A DNA stretch of 64,000 nucleotides from Haloarcula pelagica. Its GTDB lineage: Archaea; Halobacteriota; Halobacteria; Halobacteriales; Haloarculaceae. The position numbers and the translations under genes were made by a program. How positions within the stretch are numbered: position 1 is the first letter of the stretch; each line of letters opens with the position of its first letter. Positions 24,394-34,057 of the stretch are shown piece by piece. Below the pieces are notes generated by a model. The model was not told where the DNA came from. It did no database searches and was given only the letters and a program-made list of their open reading frames with translations. The DNA lies in assembly GCF_030127105.1 (NCBI RefSeq), contig NZ_CP126161.1:310001-374000 (forward strand), written 5' to 3'.

Positions 24394-25479
24394 CTACAGC
24401 GTCTCCGGTTCGACGGTCCGGACGTACCGCCGGACGGCCAGATAGCCGGCGACCGCCACCGCCGCCAGCAGCGCGACGTGGGCGTAGGTCAGCGCCGTCG
24501 GGCTGTCGACGGCGAGTTTCGCCATCGTCGTCGCCGGGTGTTCCGGCAGCACGACCGCGCCACCGAAGACCACCAGCGTCAGCACCGAGTACAGCAGTTG
24601 CGCCGGCCGTCGTCGCCCCATCGTGACACCGAGCACGAGGCCGATGGCGACGACGACGACGGTGATCGCCGTCACGAACAGCAGGATCGGGAGGACGTTG
24701 CTGACGGCGATCCCGTTGGCAGACAGCAGTCCGATCCACAGCAACGCCTGTGCCGGCGCGATGGCAGTCATCCCCAGGGCCTTCCCCTCGACGATGTCCA
24801 GCAAGGAGACGGGCGCGACCCGCAGTAGCTCCAGCGTCCCCCGCTCGATCTCCTCGGTGATCGTGTCCACGGCGACGGAGCCGCTGATGAACGGCGGCAG
24901 GAACAGCAACAGCGGGATCAACACGGTGTAGGTGAACCCGAAGTACGGGCTGGCGCCGATCTCCGGGGGCAGGGGGACCGGCGGTTCGTCGAGGTACCCC
25001 GTCCGTTCGAGCCGTTCCTGGCGTTCGAGCGTGCCCAGGAGCTGTCGGACCTGGACGACGATCAGCGTCGAGCGGATGCTCCCCTCGGGGATCGTGGCCG
25101 TCACCCCGATCACCCGGCCGTCGCTGCCCTCCCGGGCCTGATAGTCGGCCCGCAGTAACGCGTCCACCTCCCCGCGCTCGAACTGCCGCTGGGCCTGTTC
25201 GGCGTCGGCAAAGGCGACCACGCCGGTCTCGGGGTGTTCCCGGGCCGCACCGACGAGTTCGGCCCGAGCGTCGCCGGTGACGCCGACCTCGACCTCGCTG
25301 GTCGCGACCGAGCCGGGGTCGTACAGCGACGTGAGGCCGACGACCAGAAACGAGGAGAAGCCGGCGACGAACAACTGGATCAGAAGGGCCAGGACGATCG
25401 TCTTCTCACGTGAGAGCGAAGCCACGTCCCGTCGGGCGATCCGAAGCCGGGCGTCCGAGAGCAAGGAGCGGTCAGACAT
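24394..25479 (-). CDS. ABC-2 type permease with large external loop
   Basis: The 361 residues start with a cytoplasmic DARLRIARRDVASLSREKT, one helix (about 28-52), a large extracytoplasmic domain (about 55-185) and five more helices, the ABC-2/NatB layout. The motif EEIERGTLELLRVAPVSLLDIVEGKALG is the conserved cytoplasmic loop of this exporter type. The start overlaps the end of the preceding permease gene by 8 bases, so it forms the last gene of an ATPase-permease-permease operon. Substrate unknown; NatAB relatives export Na+ or antibiotics. Confidence 0.83.
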   Translation of the reverse strand: MSDRSLLSDARLRIARRDVASLSREKTIVLALLIQLFVAGFSSFLVVGLTSLYDPGSVATSEVEVGVTGDARAELVGAAREHPETGVVAFADAEQAQRQFERGEVDALLRADYQAREGSDGRVIGVTATIPEGSIRSTLIVVQVRQLLGTLERQERLERTGYLDEPPVPLPPEIGASPYFGFTYTVLIPLLLFLPPFISGSVAVDTITEEIERGTLELLRVAPVSLLDIVEGKALGMTAIAPAQALLWIGLLSANGIAVSNVLPILLFVTAITVVVVAIGLVLGVTMGRRRPAQLLYSVLTLVVFGGAVVLPEHPATTMAKLAVDSPTALTYAHVALLAAVAVAGYLAVRRYVRTVEPETL

Positions 25480-27352
25480 AGGCGCTCACCACCGTGAAGT
25501 TGTAGGCGAAGTGGACGGCGATCGCGGCGCCGATACCGAGCAGGTAGCCCCGCCGTCCGCGGAGCGCCCCCACCGACGAGATGGCCGCCGTGACGGTGTG
25601 TAACGCCAGCGGGAGGAACAACAGCACCCCCGCCAGCCAGAGCGGGACATCCGCGGGTGCCGACGCCCCCTGGAGCGCCGCCTGGCCGATCGGCAGCGTA
25701 TCGAGGTTCGCCAGCCGAGCGATGAGCAGCCCCTTCTCGGCGACGAAGAAGCCCAGTCCCGAGAGGAATCCGAGTCCGAGCGCCGACCGGAGCGTCGCCT
25801 CGTAGTCGGCGTTCGTGTAGCCGGCGTAGACGTGGAGGCTCTTCGCCAGTTCCTCGACGACGGCGACGACGACGAGGATCAGGACGATCCCGAGCGTCTG
25901 GTTCGTCCCGAAGACGTTCAGCGACACCGAATCCAGCACGAACAGGAACGCGATGGCGACGAGCTCAGCGACGATGACCAGCGGCAGGAGGATCACCGTG
26001 ATCTTGAACGCGCTCCGGCGGGACTTGATCCGGCCCGACAGCGTGTCGAGCACCTTCAGCGGGATCGGCCGCTGGGTGAACATGTCCTCCTCGCGGTAGA
26101 GCCCGGCACCGAGCCCGAACAACAGCAGGGCGGTCAACAGCGGCGGCGTCGTCGAGAACACGAACTCCGCGAGGCTGATCGACTGGCCGGTCAGGTCCAT
26201 CACCACGAGCGTCAGCGGCGAGATGAGCGCGATCGGCGTCACGTCGGTGAAGATCGCCGGCACGAACGCGTACGAAGTCAGCGTGACGGTGATCGTGACG
26301 GTGACGAACGTGAGTTCCTTGAACGAGCGGGCGAACATCGCCCCCAGAAACGTCGCCGAGAGGAAGAGCAAGGCCACCGGCGCGACCGCCAGCACCGCGA
26401 TGGGACTCCCGCTCGGCGCGATCCCGGTCAGCCGGAGCGCCGCGGTGATGACGCCCGCGACACCGACCGCGCCAAGGAGATACGGCAGCGTCTTCCCGCC
26501 GACGATGTCGGCCCGCGAGGCCGGCGTCACGAGCAGGAGTTCCCCCCGCCGGTTCAGCCGCTCGGAGAGCATCGACGAGCCGTAGGCCTGGATCACGAAG
26601 TTCATCGGGACGATGTAGAGGAAGGCCAGCACGAGCGACTCGAAGGGGAACGGCGGCGAGATGTCGCCGGGCGTCCCGCCCTCGACATCACCCGAGAGAC
26701 GCGCACCGAGGCTGCCGAGGTTCGCGCCGCCACCACCGCTTGCAGTCCCGTCGCGGCCGCTCGCACCGTCACCGCTTCCGCCGTCGCTCGCTCCGTCGCC
26801 GTCCCCGCCGGTCGTGCCTCCGCCGGCGGCTCCGTCCCCGTCGGCCGCTCCGTCACCACTCGCGCCCTCGCCCGTCCGCGGGTCGACCAGGCTGGGGCCG
26901 TCCTGTTCGGCGTACCGGAGCGTCACCGTCACCGGGAACGCCGCCGTCCGGTTGTCGTCCCGGCCCAGTCGGGCGTCGTTGTACCGCTCGGTGGACTCGC
27001 CGAACTCAGCCAGCGCGGCCCGCTGTTTTGGCGTCCGTGGCGTGTTCTGGAGCGTCGTCCCCTCGAACCACAGTTCCTGACGGTTTCTCGCCATCTCTCC
27101 GGGGGCGGGCTCGCGGACCTGGAACGTCGAGTCGCTGGCCGCGACGGCGTAGTACGGGCTTGACTGCTCGACGCCGACCCGGTAGATCCCCTGGTCGAGC
27201 GCCGCGGCGCCGCCACCGCCGACGGCCGTCGCGGCGACGACCCCCATCGCCAGGATGGCGAGCGCCATCACGACGATGGTCCGCTTGTCGACGCCGCCGG
27301 CGTTTTTCGTCACCTCCCACTTGGCGATCCGCAGGAGCTTCCGCGGGTGCAT
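25472..27352 (-). CDS. ABC-2 permease fused to a PrsW-like intramembrane protease domain
   Basis: This 626-residue protein has two parts. Residues about 1-420 look like an ABC-2 permease: one helix, an external domain, a Gly/Asp/Ser-rich low-complexity stretch (160-211), then helices with the loop SERLNRRGELLLVTPASRADIVGGK. Residues about 440-626 form a second membrane domain with the glutamic/metal-type protease pattern of the PrsW family: EE at 500-501 in VVEELAKSLHVY, E539 in FFVAEKG, H585 in LHTVTAAISS and H614...N618 in VHFAYNF. PrsW proteins cut membrane proteins such as anti-sigma factors. It lies between the ATPase and the second permease, so the protease would be physically tied to an exporter. 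Confidence 0.8.
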   Translation of the reverse strand: MHPRKLLRIAKWEVTKNAGGVDKRTIVVMALAILAMGVVAATAVGGGGAAALDQGIYRVGVEQSSPYYAVAASDSTFQVREPAPGEMARNRQELWFEGTTLQNTPRTPKQRAALAEFGESTERYNDARLGRDDNRTAAFPVTVTLRYAEQDGPSLVDPRTGEGASGDGAADGDGAAGGGTTGGDGDGASDGGSGDGASGRDGTASGGGGANLGSLGARLSGDVEGGTPGDISPPFPFESLVLAFLYIVPMNFVIQAYGSSMLSERLNRRGELLLVTPASRADIVGGKTLPYLLGAVGVAGVITAALRLTGIAPSGSPIAVLAVAPVALLFLSATFLGAMFARSFKELTFVTVTITVTLTSYAFVPAIFTDVTPIALISPLTLVVMDLTGQSISLAEFVFSTTPPLLTALLLFGLGAGLYREEDMFTQRPIPLKVLDTLSGRIKSRRSAFKITVILLPLVIVAELVAIAFLFVLDSVSLNVFGTNQTLGIVLILVVVAVVEELAKSLHVYAGYTNADYEATLRSALGLGFLSGLGFFVAEKGLLIARLANLDTLPIGQAALQGASAPADVPLWLAGVLLFLPLALHTVTAAISSVGALRGRRGYLLGIGAAIAVHFAYNFTVVSAYV

Positions 27353-28270
27353 CTACGCGTCGTCCTCCGCTTGCCCGCCCTCGCCGACGTAGCGGGTGCC
27401 GCTGGTCCCCGACTCGGCGACGTTGAGGAACACCTCCTCCAGACTCGACTCCTCGGTCCGGATGTCAACGACTTCGCCGCCCCGGTCCTGGGCCTGCGAA
27501 CGGGTCTCCTCGACGGCGTCCATGCTCCCGACTTCCCGGACGAAGTGGCCGTTCTGGCGGGCCGCGTCGGGCACCTCGACGGTCGTGTAGACGTGATAGC
27601 GCGTCTCGCCGTAGTCGCGCTGGAGGTCCGCCAGTTCGCCCCGGGCGACGATCTCGCCCTCGTTCATGATGGCGACCCGGTCACAGATCGACTCGACGTG
27701 AAAGAGGTTGTGCGCAGAGAAGACGATCGTCTTGCCCTCGGCGGCCAGTTGCTCGGTGAACTCGATGACGTAGTTGGTCGTCAGCGGGTCCAGTCCCGAG
27801 GCCGGTTCGTCGTAGATGAGCACGTCCGGGTCGTTGATCAGCGAGCGGGCGATGGCGACCTTCCGTTTCATCCCCTTGGACATGTCGCCGAGTTTCCGAT
27901 CGCGGTGTTCCAGATCGAGTTCGTCCAGCGTCTCGTGCATCCGCTCGTCGGCGACCTCGGTCGGCACGTCGTACAGGTCCGCGAAGAACCGGAGATAGGA
28001 GACCGGCGTCATCTCCTCGTACAGCGGGGACTCCTCGGGGAGAAAGCCCAGGCGCTGGCGCATCTCCGTCGTCTCGGTGTCCAACCCGGCGATCTCGGCC
28101 TCGCCGTCGGTCGGGTCCAGCAGGCCGGCGAGCATCTTCAGCGTGGTCGTCTTGCCGGCACCGTTGGGGCCGATGATGCCGAAGACCTCGCCGCGGTCGA
28201 CCGAGAACGTACTGCCCTCGACAGCGACGAAATCGCCGTACTCCTTCCGAAGGTCCCGGGCGTCGATCAT
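27353..28270 (-). CDS. ABC-2 exporter ATP-binding protein
   Basis: The 305 residues include Walker A GPNGAGKTTTLKML, the signature DMSKGMKRKVAIARSL (a SKG variant), Walker B DVLIYDEPASGLDP and switch His in FSAHNLFHVE. A C-terminal extension of about 80 residues (VYTTVEVPDAARQNG...) is typical of NatA-type ATPases. Its stop is directly followed by the permease-protease gene (27353/27352). It is the first gene of the three-gene operon and energises both permeases. The 60-base divergent gap to the SRPBCC gene carries a cctatacc TATA-like element. Confidence 0.88.
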   Translation of the reverse strand: MIDARDLRKEYGDFVAVEGSTFSVDRGEVFGIIGPNGAGKTTTLKMLAGLLDPTDGEAEIAGLDTETTEMRQRLGFLPEESPLYEEMTPVSYLRFFADLYDVPTEVADERMHETLDELDLEHRDRKLGDMSKGMKRKVAIARSLINDPDVLIYDEPASGLDPLTTNYVIEFTEQLAAEGKTIVFSAHNLFHVESICDRVAIMNEGEIVARGELADLQRDYGETRYHVYTTVEVPDAARQNGHFVREVGSMDAVEETRSQAQDRGGEVVDIRTEESSLEEVFLNVAESGTSGTRYVGEGGQAEDDA

Positions 28271-28330
28271 TCGGTCGGGGGTTGTGACCGGACCAACCTA
28301 TACCTTGGCTCCGCCCTATCTCTGCTGATA

Positions 28331-28768
28331 ATGTGGGCACCATACGGCGCGACCGCAGACATCGAACAGACTCCCGACGGCCGCCGGATCGTCGTCCGGC
28401 GGGACGTGGACGCTCCCGCCGACGCGGTGTGGGATGTCCTCGTCGACACCGAGCGATGGTCCGAGTGGGGGCCGTCGGTCTCGGCAGTCGACTGTGAGGA
28501 CCGCTACATCGAGGCCGGGACGACCGGCCGAGTCCGGGTCGCTGACACGGCGTGGCTCCCGTTCGAGGTGACCAGTTGCGAGAGCTACCGCTGGACGTGG
28601 ACCGTCGCGCGGCTTCGGGCGACCGGCCACCGCGTCGAACCGGGTCCCAGCGGGACCGTCGTCGCCTTCGAGATCCCCCCACTCGCTGCCGGCTACGTGC
28701 CGGTGTGTGCGCGAGCCTGCGCTCGCATCGGTGAGCTGGTCGAGGAGAGAGAACGACAAAGAGAGTGA
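28331..28768 (+). CDS. SRPBCC (START-like) family protein
   Basis: The 145 residues form a polyketide-cyclase/START-like fold: RRDVDAPADAVWDVLVDTERWSEWGPSVSAVD at the N-terminus is the classic opening, followed by an antiparallel sheet (TTGRVRV, YRWTWTVARL) and a C-terminal helix. Such proteins bind hydrophobic ligands; some are enzymes or chaperones. The start ATG at 28331 is followed at once by the conserved region. No ligand can be named. Confidence 0.75.
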   Translation: MWAPYGATADIEQTPDGRRIVVRRDVDAPADAVWDVLVDTERWSEWGPSVSAVDCEDRYIEAGTTGRVRVADTAWLPFEVTSCESYRWTWTVARLRATGHRVEPGPSGTVVAFEIPPLAAGYVPVCARACARIGELVEERERQRE

Positions 28769-28789
28769 GTCGAGTCGGGACGGCGCCGG

Positions 28790-29023
28790 TCAGTTGGTGA
28801 TCCGCGCGTCGGAGACGTTGTGGATGTCCTCGCCGATCCCGGTGCCGTCACAGTCCTCGTTCGGGCATCGATAGTGCCAGCCGTCCTCTGTAGCGGCCCG
28901 CTCCGAGAACCGGTCGCCACACTCGTCACAGTACAGCTGCCCGTCCGAGCATACGTCGAGGTGGAGTTCGAGTTCGAGCTCTGTGCTGAACGCTCGTTTG
29001 CAGTTCCGGCAGGTATGGGGCAT
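28790..29023 (-). CDS. Small double zinc-finger protein
   Basis: The 77 residues carry two zinc sites. The first, HTCRNCKRAFSTELELELHLDVC, is C2H2-like (C-x2-C-x12-H-x3-C). The second uses YCDECGDRF and YRCPNEDC (C-x2-C...C-x4-C). A short acidic tail follows. Micro zinc-finger proteins are numerous in haloarchaea and some affect stress, biofilm or growth, but none is assigned here. The 132-base gap before the next gene shows no other feature. Confidence 0.75.
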   Translation of the reverse strand: MPHTCRNCKRAFSTELELELHLDVCSDGQLYCDECGDRFSERAATEDGWHYRCPNEDCDGTGIGEDIHNVSDARITN

Positions 29024-29155
29024 AGTCGAGAGTACCTATGCCTCTGTAATAACTACACCGGAATGTTCACGTCACCCGTTCGCCAGGGGTGAGAACGTCA
29101 GGTTTTCGGCCGACCCGGTTGCCGTCTGTCAACTCTCTCGGTCGGTTCGGTCGGC

Positions 29156-30139
29156 TTACTGGCGCACTCGTCGCGTCCGAACGTCGATCCGTGCACCGCC
29201 CGTCTCGCTCTCGACGGCGTCGACCGTCCAGCCGTGGGCGTCGGCGATCCGTTTGACCACGTACAGCCCGTACCCTTCTCCCTCACGGGTAGTCCCGTAG
29301 CCGCCCTCGAACACCCGCTGTCGGTCGTCGTCCGGGATCCCCTCGCCGTCGTCGGCCACGTAGAACCCGTCGGCCGTCTCGCCGACCTCGACGGCGACGG
29401 CGTCCCCGCCGTGTGTGACGGCGTTCTCGAAGAGCCGCTCGAACAGCTCGCGGAGCCGCCCGTCCTCGGCGGGCACGTCGCCGGTCGCCGTCACCGAAAG
29501 CGTCGCGTCCGGGACGTTCATCCGGCCCCACACGTCGGTCGCAACCGCCTCGATGGAGGTCGGCTCGGGGTCGACGACCGGCCGCGACAGCTTCCCGACC
29601 GTCGAGAGGTCGTCCAGAAGCGTCCCCACACGGCTCAGCGAGCGGTCGATCGCGTCCTCGTGTGTCGAGTCGACATCGAGCAGTTCCAGTCGACCGGTGA
29701 CGACGTTCAACGGGTTCTTGGCGTCGTGTGAGAGCCCGCTTCCGAACTCGGCGTACTCGGCGGCCTGCGCGTAGGGGTCCAACATCGGCCTGGCCGCGTA
29801 GCCCCGGACACGGGCGGCCAGCGAGGGGCCATCCGTCCAGGGGAGATAGTCCGTGACGCCGGCGGTGACTGCCGCTTCGATCCGGTCGGGAGTGGGGTCG
29901 ATTCCGACCAGGAGGACCGGGACGGACGACTTCGCCCGGGCCGACAGGAACAACTCGACACCGTCGCGGTCGGGTGGGTCGTCGTGAACGATCACGACAT
30001 CACCGTCACCCGATCCCAGTCGGTCCGCGAGCGCGTCGCCGTCGACCCCCTCGACCGCGACACCGTCGGCGGCGTCCAGCGCCGACCACACAGTCCCACC
30101 CTCGTCGTCCACTACGAGACACACCACCGTATCGGCCAT
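29156..30139 (-). CDS. Sensor histidine kinase with N-terminal pseudo-receiver
   Basis: The 327 residues have an N-terminal receiver-like fold (about 1-115) with acidic residues D11/D12 and D53, but the usual switch Lys is absent (YLPWTDG instead of YL.KP), so phosphoryl switching may be lost. The kinase part has H-box GSGLSHDAKNPLN (phospho-acceptor H138), N-box LFENAVTHGG, G1 VADDGEGIP and G2 GEGYGLYVVKRI. No membrane segment is present, so it is cytosolic. No cognate response regulator gene adjoins it. Confidence 0.85.
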   Translation of the reverse strand: MADTVVCLVVDDEGGTVWSALDAADGVAVEGVDGDALADRLGSGDGDVVIVHDDPPDRDGVELFLSARAKSSVPVLLVGIDPTPDRIEAAVTAGVTDYLPWTDGPSLAARVRGYAARPMLDPYAQAAEYAEFGSGLSHDAKNPLNVVTGRLELLDVDSTHEDAIDRSLSRVGTLLDDLSTVGKLSRPVVDPEPTSIEAVATDVWGRMNVPDATLSVTATGDVPAEDGRLRELFERLFENAVTHGGDAVAVEVGETADGFYVADDGEGIPDDDRQRVFEGGYGTTREGEGYGLYVVKRIADAHGWTVDAVESETGGARIDVRTRRVRQ

Positions 30140-30229
30140 GCTCTCGACCTACGAAAACAGGGGATAAGAAACCGTCGGCAGTATCGGGAATCCGAGGGTG
30201 AGCGGGGCGCTCGCTCTCGGAGCGGACCG

Positions 30230-31102
30230 TTACAGCAGGTCTTCGACGTGGTCCGCGACCTCTTCCGGCGTGTCGCCCACCGGCACACCGTTGTTCTCTA
30301 GAGCGTTGATCTTGGACTCTGCGGTCCCGGTGCCGCTCCCGGAGACGATGGCGCCGGCGTGGCCCATACGCTTGCCCGGCGGGGCCGTCCGGCCGGCGAT
30401 GAAGCCCACGACCGGCGTGTCCATGTGCTCGCCGATGAAGCGGGCGGCCTCTTCCTCGTCCTCGCCGCCGATCTCGCCGCACATCGCGACGGCGTGGGTG
30501 TCGGGGTCGGCCTCGAACAGTTCCAGGGCGTCGACGAAGTCGGTCCCGATGATCGGGTCCCCGCCGATGCCGATGGCGGTCGTCTGGCCGATCCCGCGCT
30601 GGGTGAGGTTGTCGACGACCTGGTAGGTCAGGGTCCCCGAGCGGGACACCAGGCCGACGTTGCCAGACGAGAAGATGTTGCCCGGCAGGATGCCGAGTTT
30701 GGCGACGCCGGGCGTGATGACGCCGGGGCAGTTCGGTCCGACCAGGTGGGTGTCGGTCTCCTGGAGTTTGCGGTAGACGCGGCTCATGTCCTGGGTCGGG
30801 ACACCCTCGGTGATCGCGACCACCAGATCGAGTCCGTCGGCGTCCAGCGCCTCGAAACAGGCGTCGGCGGCGAACGCCGGCGGGACGAACACCACGGAGG
30901 CGTTGGCGTCTTCCTCGCGGGCGGCCTGCTGGACCGTGTCGTACACCGGAACACCGGCGACTTCCTGGCCGCCGCGGCCCGGCACCGCGCCGGCGACGAC
31001 GTTGGTGCCGTACTCCAGCATCTGCTCGGTGTGGAACTTCCCTTCGCCGCCGGTGATACCCTGCACGACAACGCGCGTATCCTCGTCTACAAGAACACTC
31101 AT
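30230..31102 (-). CDS. sucD: Succinyl-CoA ligase, alpha subunit
   Basis: The 290-residue alpha subunit binds CoA and is phosphorylated on a His in the cycle that turns succinyl-CoA into succinate while making ATP or GTP. Visible are the CoA-binding Rossmann start ([19 protein letters not shown]), [10 protein letters not shown], and [16 protein letters not shown] with the phospho-His. The start ATG overlaps the stop of sucC (ATGA at 31099-31102). This is a core citric-acid-cycle gene. Confidence 0.96.
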   Translation of the reverse strand: MSVLVDEDTRVVVQGITGGEGKFHTEQMLEYGTNVVAGAVPGRGGQEVAGVPVYDTVQQAAREEDANASVVFVPPAFAADACFEALDADGLDLVVAITEGVPTQDMSRVYRKLQETDTHLVGPNCPGVITPGVAKLGILPGNIFSSGNVGLVSRSGTLTYQVVDNLTQRGIGQTTAIGIGGDPIIGTDFVDALELFEADPDTHAVAMCGEIGGEDEEEAARFIGEHMDTPVVGFIAGRTAPPGKRMGHAGAIVSGSGTGTAESKINALENNGVPVGDTPEEVADHVEDLL

Positions 31103-32247
31103 GCTTCCACCTCCTTCGCGTACTCGACCGCACGCTGGACGGCGTCCTCCAGCGTGTGCTCGACGGTCACGAGTTCTTCGTTCAGAATCTCCATCCCCTC
31201 CTCGGCGTTGGTCCCGGCCAGCCGGACCGTCACCGGCTTGGGAATCTCGTCGAACTGTTCGAGGGCCTGGTTGATCCCCTGTGCGACCTCGTCACCGCGG
31301 GTGATGCCGCCGAAGATGTTGAACACGACCGAATCGACGTTGTCGTCGGAGAACACCATATCGAGCGCGTTGGCGATCCGCTGGGCCTTCGCGCCGCCCC
31401 CAACGTCGAGGAAGTTGGCGGGTTCGCCGCCGTAGTAGTCGACCAGATCCAGCGTCGTCATCACGAGCCCGGCGCCGTTGCCGATGATCCCGACGTTGCC
31501 CGAGAGGCGGACGTAGTCGAAGCCGTACTCGTCGGCCTTCTGTTCGAGTTCGTCGCCCTCGCTTGCCTCTTCGGCCATCTCGGACAGTTCCGGCTGGCGG
31601 AACAGGGCGTCGTCGTCGATGTTCATGACGGCGTCGGCCGCCACGACCTCGTCGTCGCTCGTGATCATCAGGGGGTTGACCTCCACGTCGCTGCCGTCGC
31701 GGTCGTCCCAGAGCTGGTACAGCGTCGTCAGCACCGACGCCACGTCGTTTGCCACGTCGCGGTCGACGCCGGCCTCGTAGACGACTTTCCGGGCCTGGAA
31801 GGGATGCATCCCGAACGCGGGGTCGATGTGCTCGCGGGCGATGGCGTCGGGGTCTTCCTCGGCGACCTCCTCGATGTTGACGCCACCCTTTGTCGAGACC
31901 ATGGCGACGGGCTCGCCCTCGCCGCGGTCCATCGTCACGCCGACGTACAGCTCGTTGACGAAGTCGACCGCCTCCTCGACCAGCACCGTCGAGACGTGGT
32001 AGCCCTTGAGGTCCATCCCGATGATATCCTCGGCGGCCTCGCGGGCCTCCTCCGTGTTCTCGACGAGCTTGATGCCGCCGGCCTTCCCGCGGCCACCGAC
32101 GTGTACCTGTGCCTTGATCGCGACCGGGTAGCCGATCTCTTCGGCCGCGTCGACGGCCTCGTCCACCGTTTCGGCCAACTGCGAAGCGGGTGTGGGGACT
32201 CCCGCGTCGGCGAAGACTTGCTTCGCCTGATATTCGTGCAAGCGCAT
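31099..32247 (-). CDS. sucC: Succinyl-CoA ligase, beta subunit
   Basis: The 382-residue beta subunit starts at ATG 32247 ([20 protein letters not shown], the conserved opening of the family; upstream in-frame codons are not conserved). It has an ATP-grasp domain (about 1-240; [19 protein letters not shown]) and a C-terminal flavodoxin-like domain with [15 protein letters not shown]. It determines nucleotide specificity and forms a heterodimer or heterotetramer with SucD. It is transcribed divergently from the GT87 gene. Confidence 0.96.
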   Translation of the reverse strand: MRLHEYQAKQVFADAGVPTPASQLAETVDEAVDAAEEIGYPVAIKAQVHVGGRGKAGGIKLVENTEEAREAAEDIIGMDLKGYHVSTVLVEEAVDFVNELYVGVTMDRGEGEPVAMVSTKGGVNIEEVAEEDPDAIAREHIDPAFGMHPFQARKVVYEAGVDRDVANDVASVLTTLYQLWDDRDGSDVEVNPLMITSDDEVVAADAVMNIDDDALFRQPELSEMAEEASEGDELEQKADEYGFDYVRLSGNVGIIGNGAGLVMTTLDLVDYYGGEPANFLDVGGGAKAQRIANALDMVFSDDNVDSVVFNIFGGITRGDEVAQGINQALEQFDEIPKPVTVRLAGTNAEEGMEILNEELVTVEHTLEDAVQRAVEYAKEVEA

Positions 32248-32375
32248 GTCATACGGAAGGGCGAGCGGTGACGGTTTAAATCCGTCTTTCTCCGACGGCC
32301 GTTGGCCCACCCGGCGGGAAACTGGCTGTCAGAAGACATTTACATCCCCACCGAGAGTCAGCGATTACCGAACAG

Positions 32376-33635
32376 ATGTCCACTGCCGCCCGACTGTGGT
32401 CGCTCCGGCGGCGGCGGCCGGTGTTTGTCGTCGTCGTCGCGATCACTGCCCTCTCGCTGTTCGTCTATCCCCTCGTCGACTGGTGGCTCCGATCGATCGA
32501 AGTCGCGCCGAAGTTCGTCTACTGGGACTTCGGTGCTTTCAGCGGCGCCGTCGACCGCTGGGAGGCCGGGAAGTCGCTGTACGTGCAAAACGAGGACGGC
32601 GGCTACCACGGCTCGTACCTCTATCCGCCACTGGTCGTGGTGCTGTTCGTCCCGTTCACGGAACTGGGCGCCGAAGCCGCGACGGCCTGGAACATCGCCA
32701 GTGTCGCCTTCCTCTGGTTCTCGTTGCAGGCGCTCGTCACCGGGCTGGGCTACCGGCTCCGGTGGTGGGAGTCGAGCCTCATGCTCCCCCTGCTCGTCGG
32801 GTTCCAGCCGCTGCTCATCTCGCTGAAACTCGGCCAGATGGCGCCGTTTATGGCCGGACTGCTCACGCTCTCGGCCGCCGTGATGGTCCAGTCGGACGGC
32901 CGGCTGAAACAGGGCGTCAGTGGCGCAGCGACGGCGGTCGTCGGCCTCGTGAAGTTCGCGTACGCACCGGTCGGCGCCCACCTGCTCCGCAGTCGGACAC
33001 GCCTTCTCGGGGCCGTCACAGCGGGCGTCGTCTTCGTCGGAGCGTCGGTCCTGCTCGTCGGCGTCGAGGCCCACCGGACGTACATCGACGTGCTCGCCTG
33101 GGGAGTCGGTCAGGGCGGCGGCACTCGCCCGCCGACACTGTGGTTGCCGCCGTACTATCGCCCGATTCACTGGCTCCCGGGCGCCCAGGCACTGCGGCTC
33201 CTCGGGAGTTTCGCGATCATCGCGGTCGCCGGCCTGACCGACTGGGGCTCGGACAGGACCCTGTTCGCGCTGGGTGTGAGCGCGTTCGCGCTGTTGACGC
33301 CGCTGCCCTACACCTACTACTTCGTGGCGCTGTTGCCAGCGGTCGTCCTGCTCGTCGACGAGGAGCTAACCGCGGACGGCTATCCGGCGCTGCCGGTGCT
33401 GGGACTGCTCTGTGTCCACCTGCACGCGTACGGGCTGAACTTCCTCGCGAACCATCTGCCGTCGATGCTCCCGCCGGTGCAGGTGCTCCGGCCGTACTTC
33501 GTCCTCCAGCCGGGCCTGTGGGGGACGCTCCTGCTCGTCGGAACGGCGACACTCCAGGTCGCCCGTGACGCGGAGCGTCCCGACGCGCTTCGGACCGGCG
33601 CCGAGGAGCCGGAGTCGGCTTCGACCGACGACTGA
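32376..33635 (+). CDS. Polyprenol-phosphate-sugar dependent glycosyltransferase, GT87-like
   Basis: The 419-residue integral membrane protein has about ten helices and the features of GT87/DUF2029: an acidic motif at the first external loop (YWDFGAFSGAVDRWEAGKSLY), YPPLVVVLFVPF, and KLGQMAPFMAGLL. Relatives in actinobacteria add mannose or arabinose from lipid-linked donors outside the membrane. In an archaeon it may modify glycolipids or S-layer glycans. It stands apart from the main glycosylation locus. Confidence 0.78.
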   Translation: MSTAARLWSLRRRRPVFVVVVAITALSLFVYPLVDWWLRSIEVAPKFVYWDFGAFSGAVDRWEAGKSLYVQNEDGGYHGSYLYPPLVVVLFVPFTELGAEAATAWNIASVAFLWFSLQALVTGLGYRLRWWESSLMLPLLVGFQPLLISLKLGQMAPFMAGLLTLSAAVMVQSDGRLKQGVSGAATAVVGLVKFAYAPVGAHLLRSRTRLLGAVTAGVVFVGASVLLVGVEAHRTYIDVLAWGVGQGGGTRPPTLWLPPYYRPIHWLPGAQALRLLGSFAIIAVAGLTDWGSDRTLFALGVSAFALLTPLPYTYYFVALLPAVVLLVDEELTADGYPALPVLGLLCVHLHAYGLNFLANHLPSMLPPVQVLRPYFVLQPGLWGTLLLVGTATLQVARDAERPDALRTGAEEPESASTDD

Positions 33636-33642
33636 GACGGCG

Positions 33643-33921
33643 TCACGCGGACGGCACGTCGGCCTCGCCAGAGCGGGCGCGGGCTCGCTGGACGAGCGTC
33701 CCGACGGCGAAGAGGCCCTGGTGCAACACCGCTCCGAGCACGACGGCACCGAGCGTGCTGGCGGCGACGAGCCACGGTGGGGCGCCCTCGAACACGAGGA
33801 CCGCCAGGACCATCACACCGGCGAGGGCACCGTTGCGGAGCGCACACCGTAGTTCCGACCGGAGCAGGTCCGGAAGCCTCGTCTCGACCACGTCGTCCTC
33901 GACGAGTCGGTCGTAGCACAT
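33643..33921 (-). CDS. Two-helix membrane protein, unknown
   Basis: The 92 residues have a charged N-terminal segment (about 1-27) and two hydrophobic helices (about 32-46 and 50-75), ending in a basic tail. No known motif. It converges on the GT87 gene with 7 bases between. The 136-base AT-rich stretch beyond its start (33922-34057) contains the palindrome gacgatcgtc (33966-33975) and a gtatatta element that probably serves the zinc-ribbon gene at 34058. Confidence 0.55.
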   Translation of the reverse strand: MCYDRLVEDDVVETRLPDLLRSELRCALRNGALAGVMVLAVLVFEGAPPWLVAASTLGAVVLGAVLHQGLFAVGTLVQRARARSGEADVPSA

Positions 33922-34057
33922 ACCTCCCCTGCGGACTGGACCCTGTTAAATCGTCACCCCGACTGGACGATCGTCAACTAGAATGACATTATCATAGTTA
34001 GTGTATATTACGTGTTTTAGGGCCGACTTCACACATACCGACTGCGTAGATGCATTT

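Noticed and set aside
34001-34057. Upstream in-frame extension of the zinc-ribbon gene at 34058
   Set aside because: The added residues (MYITCFRADFTHTD...) lie in AT-rich promoter-like DNA and are not typical; homologues start near the acidic lead.
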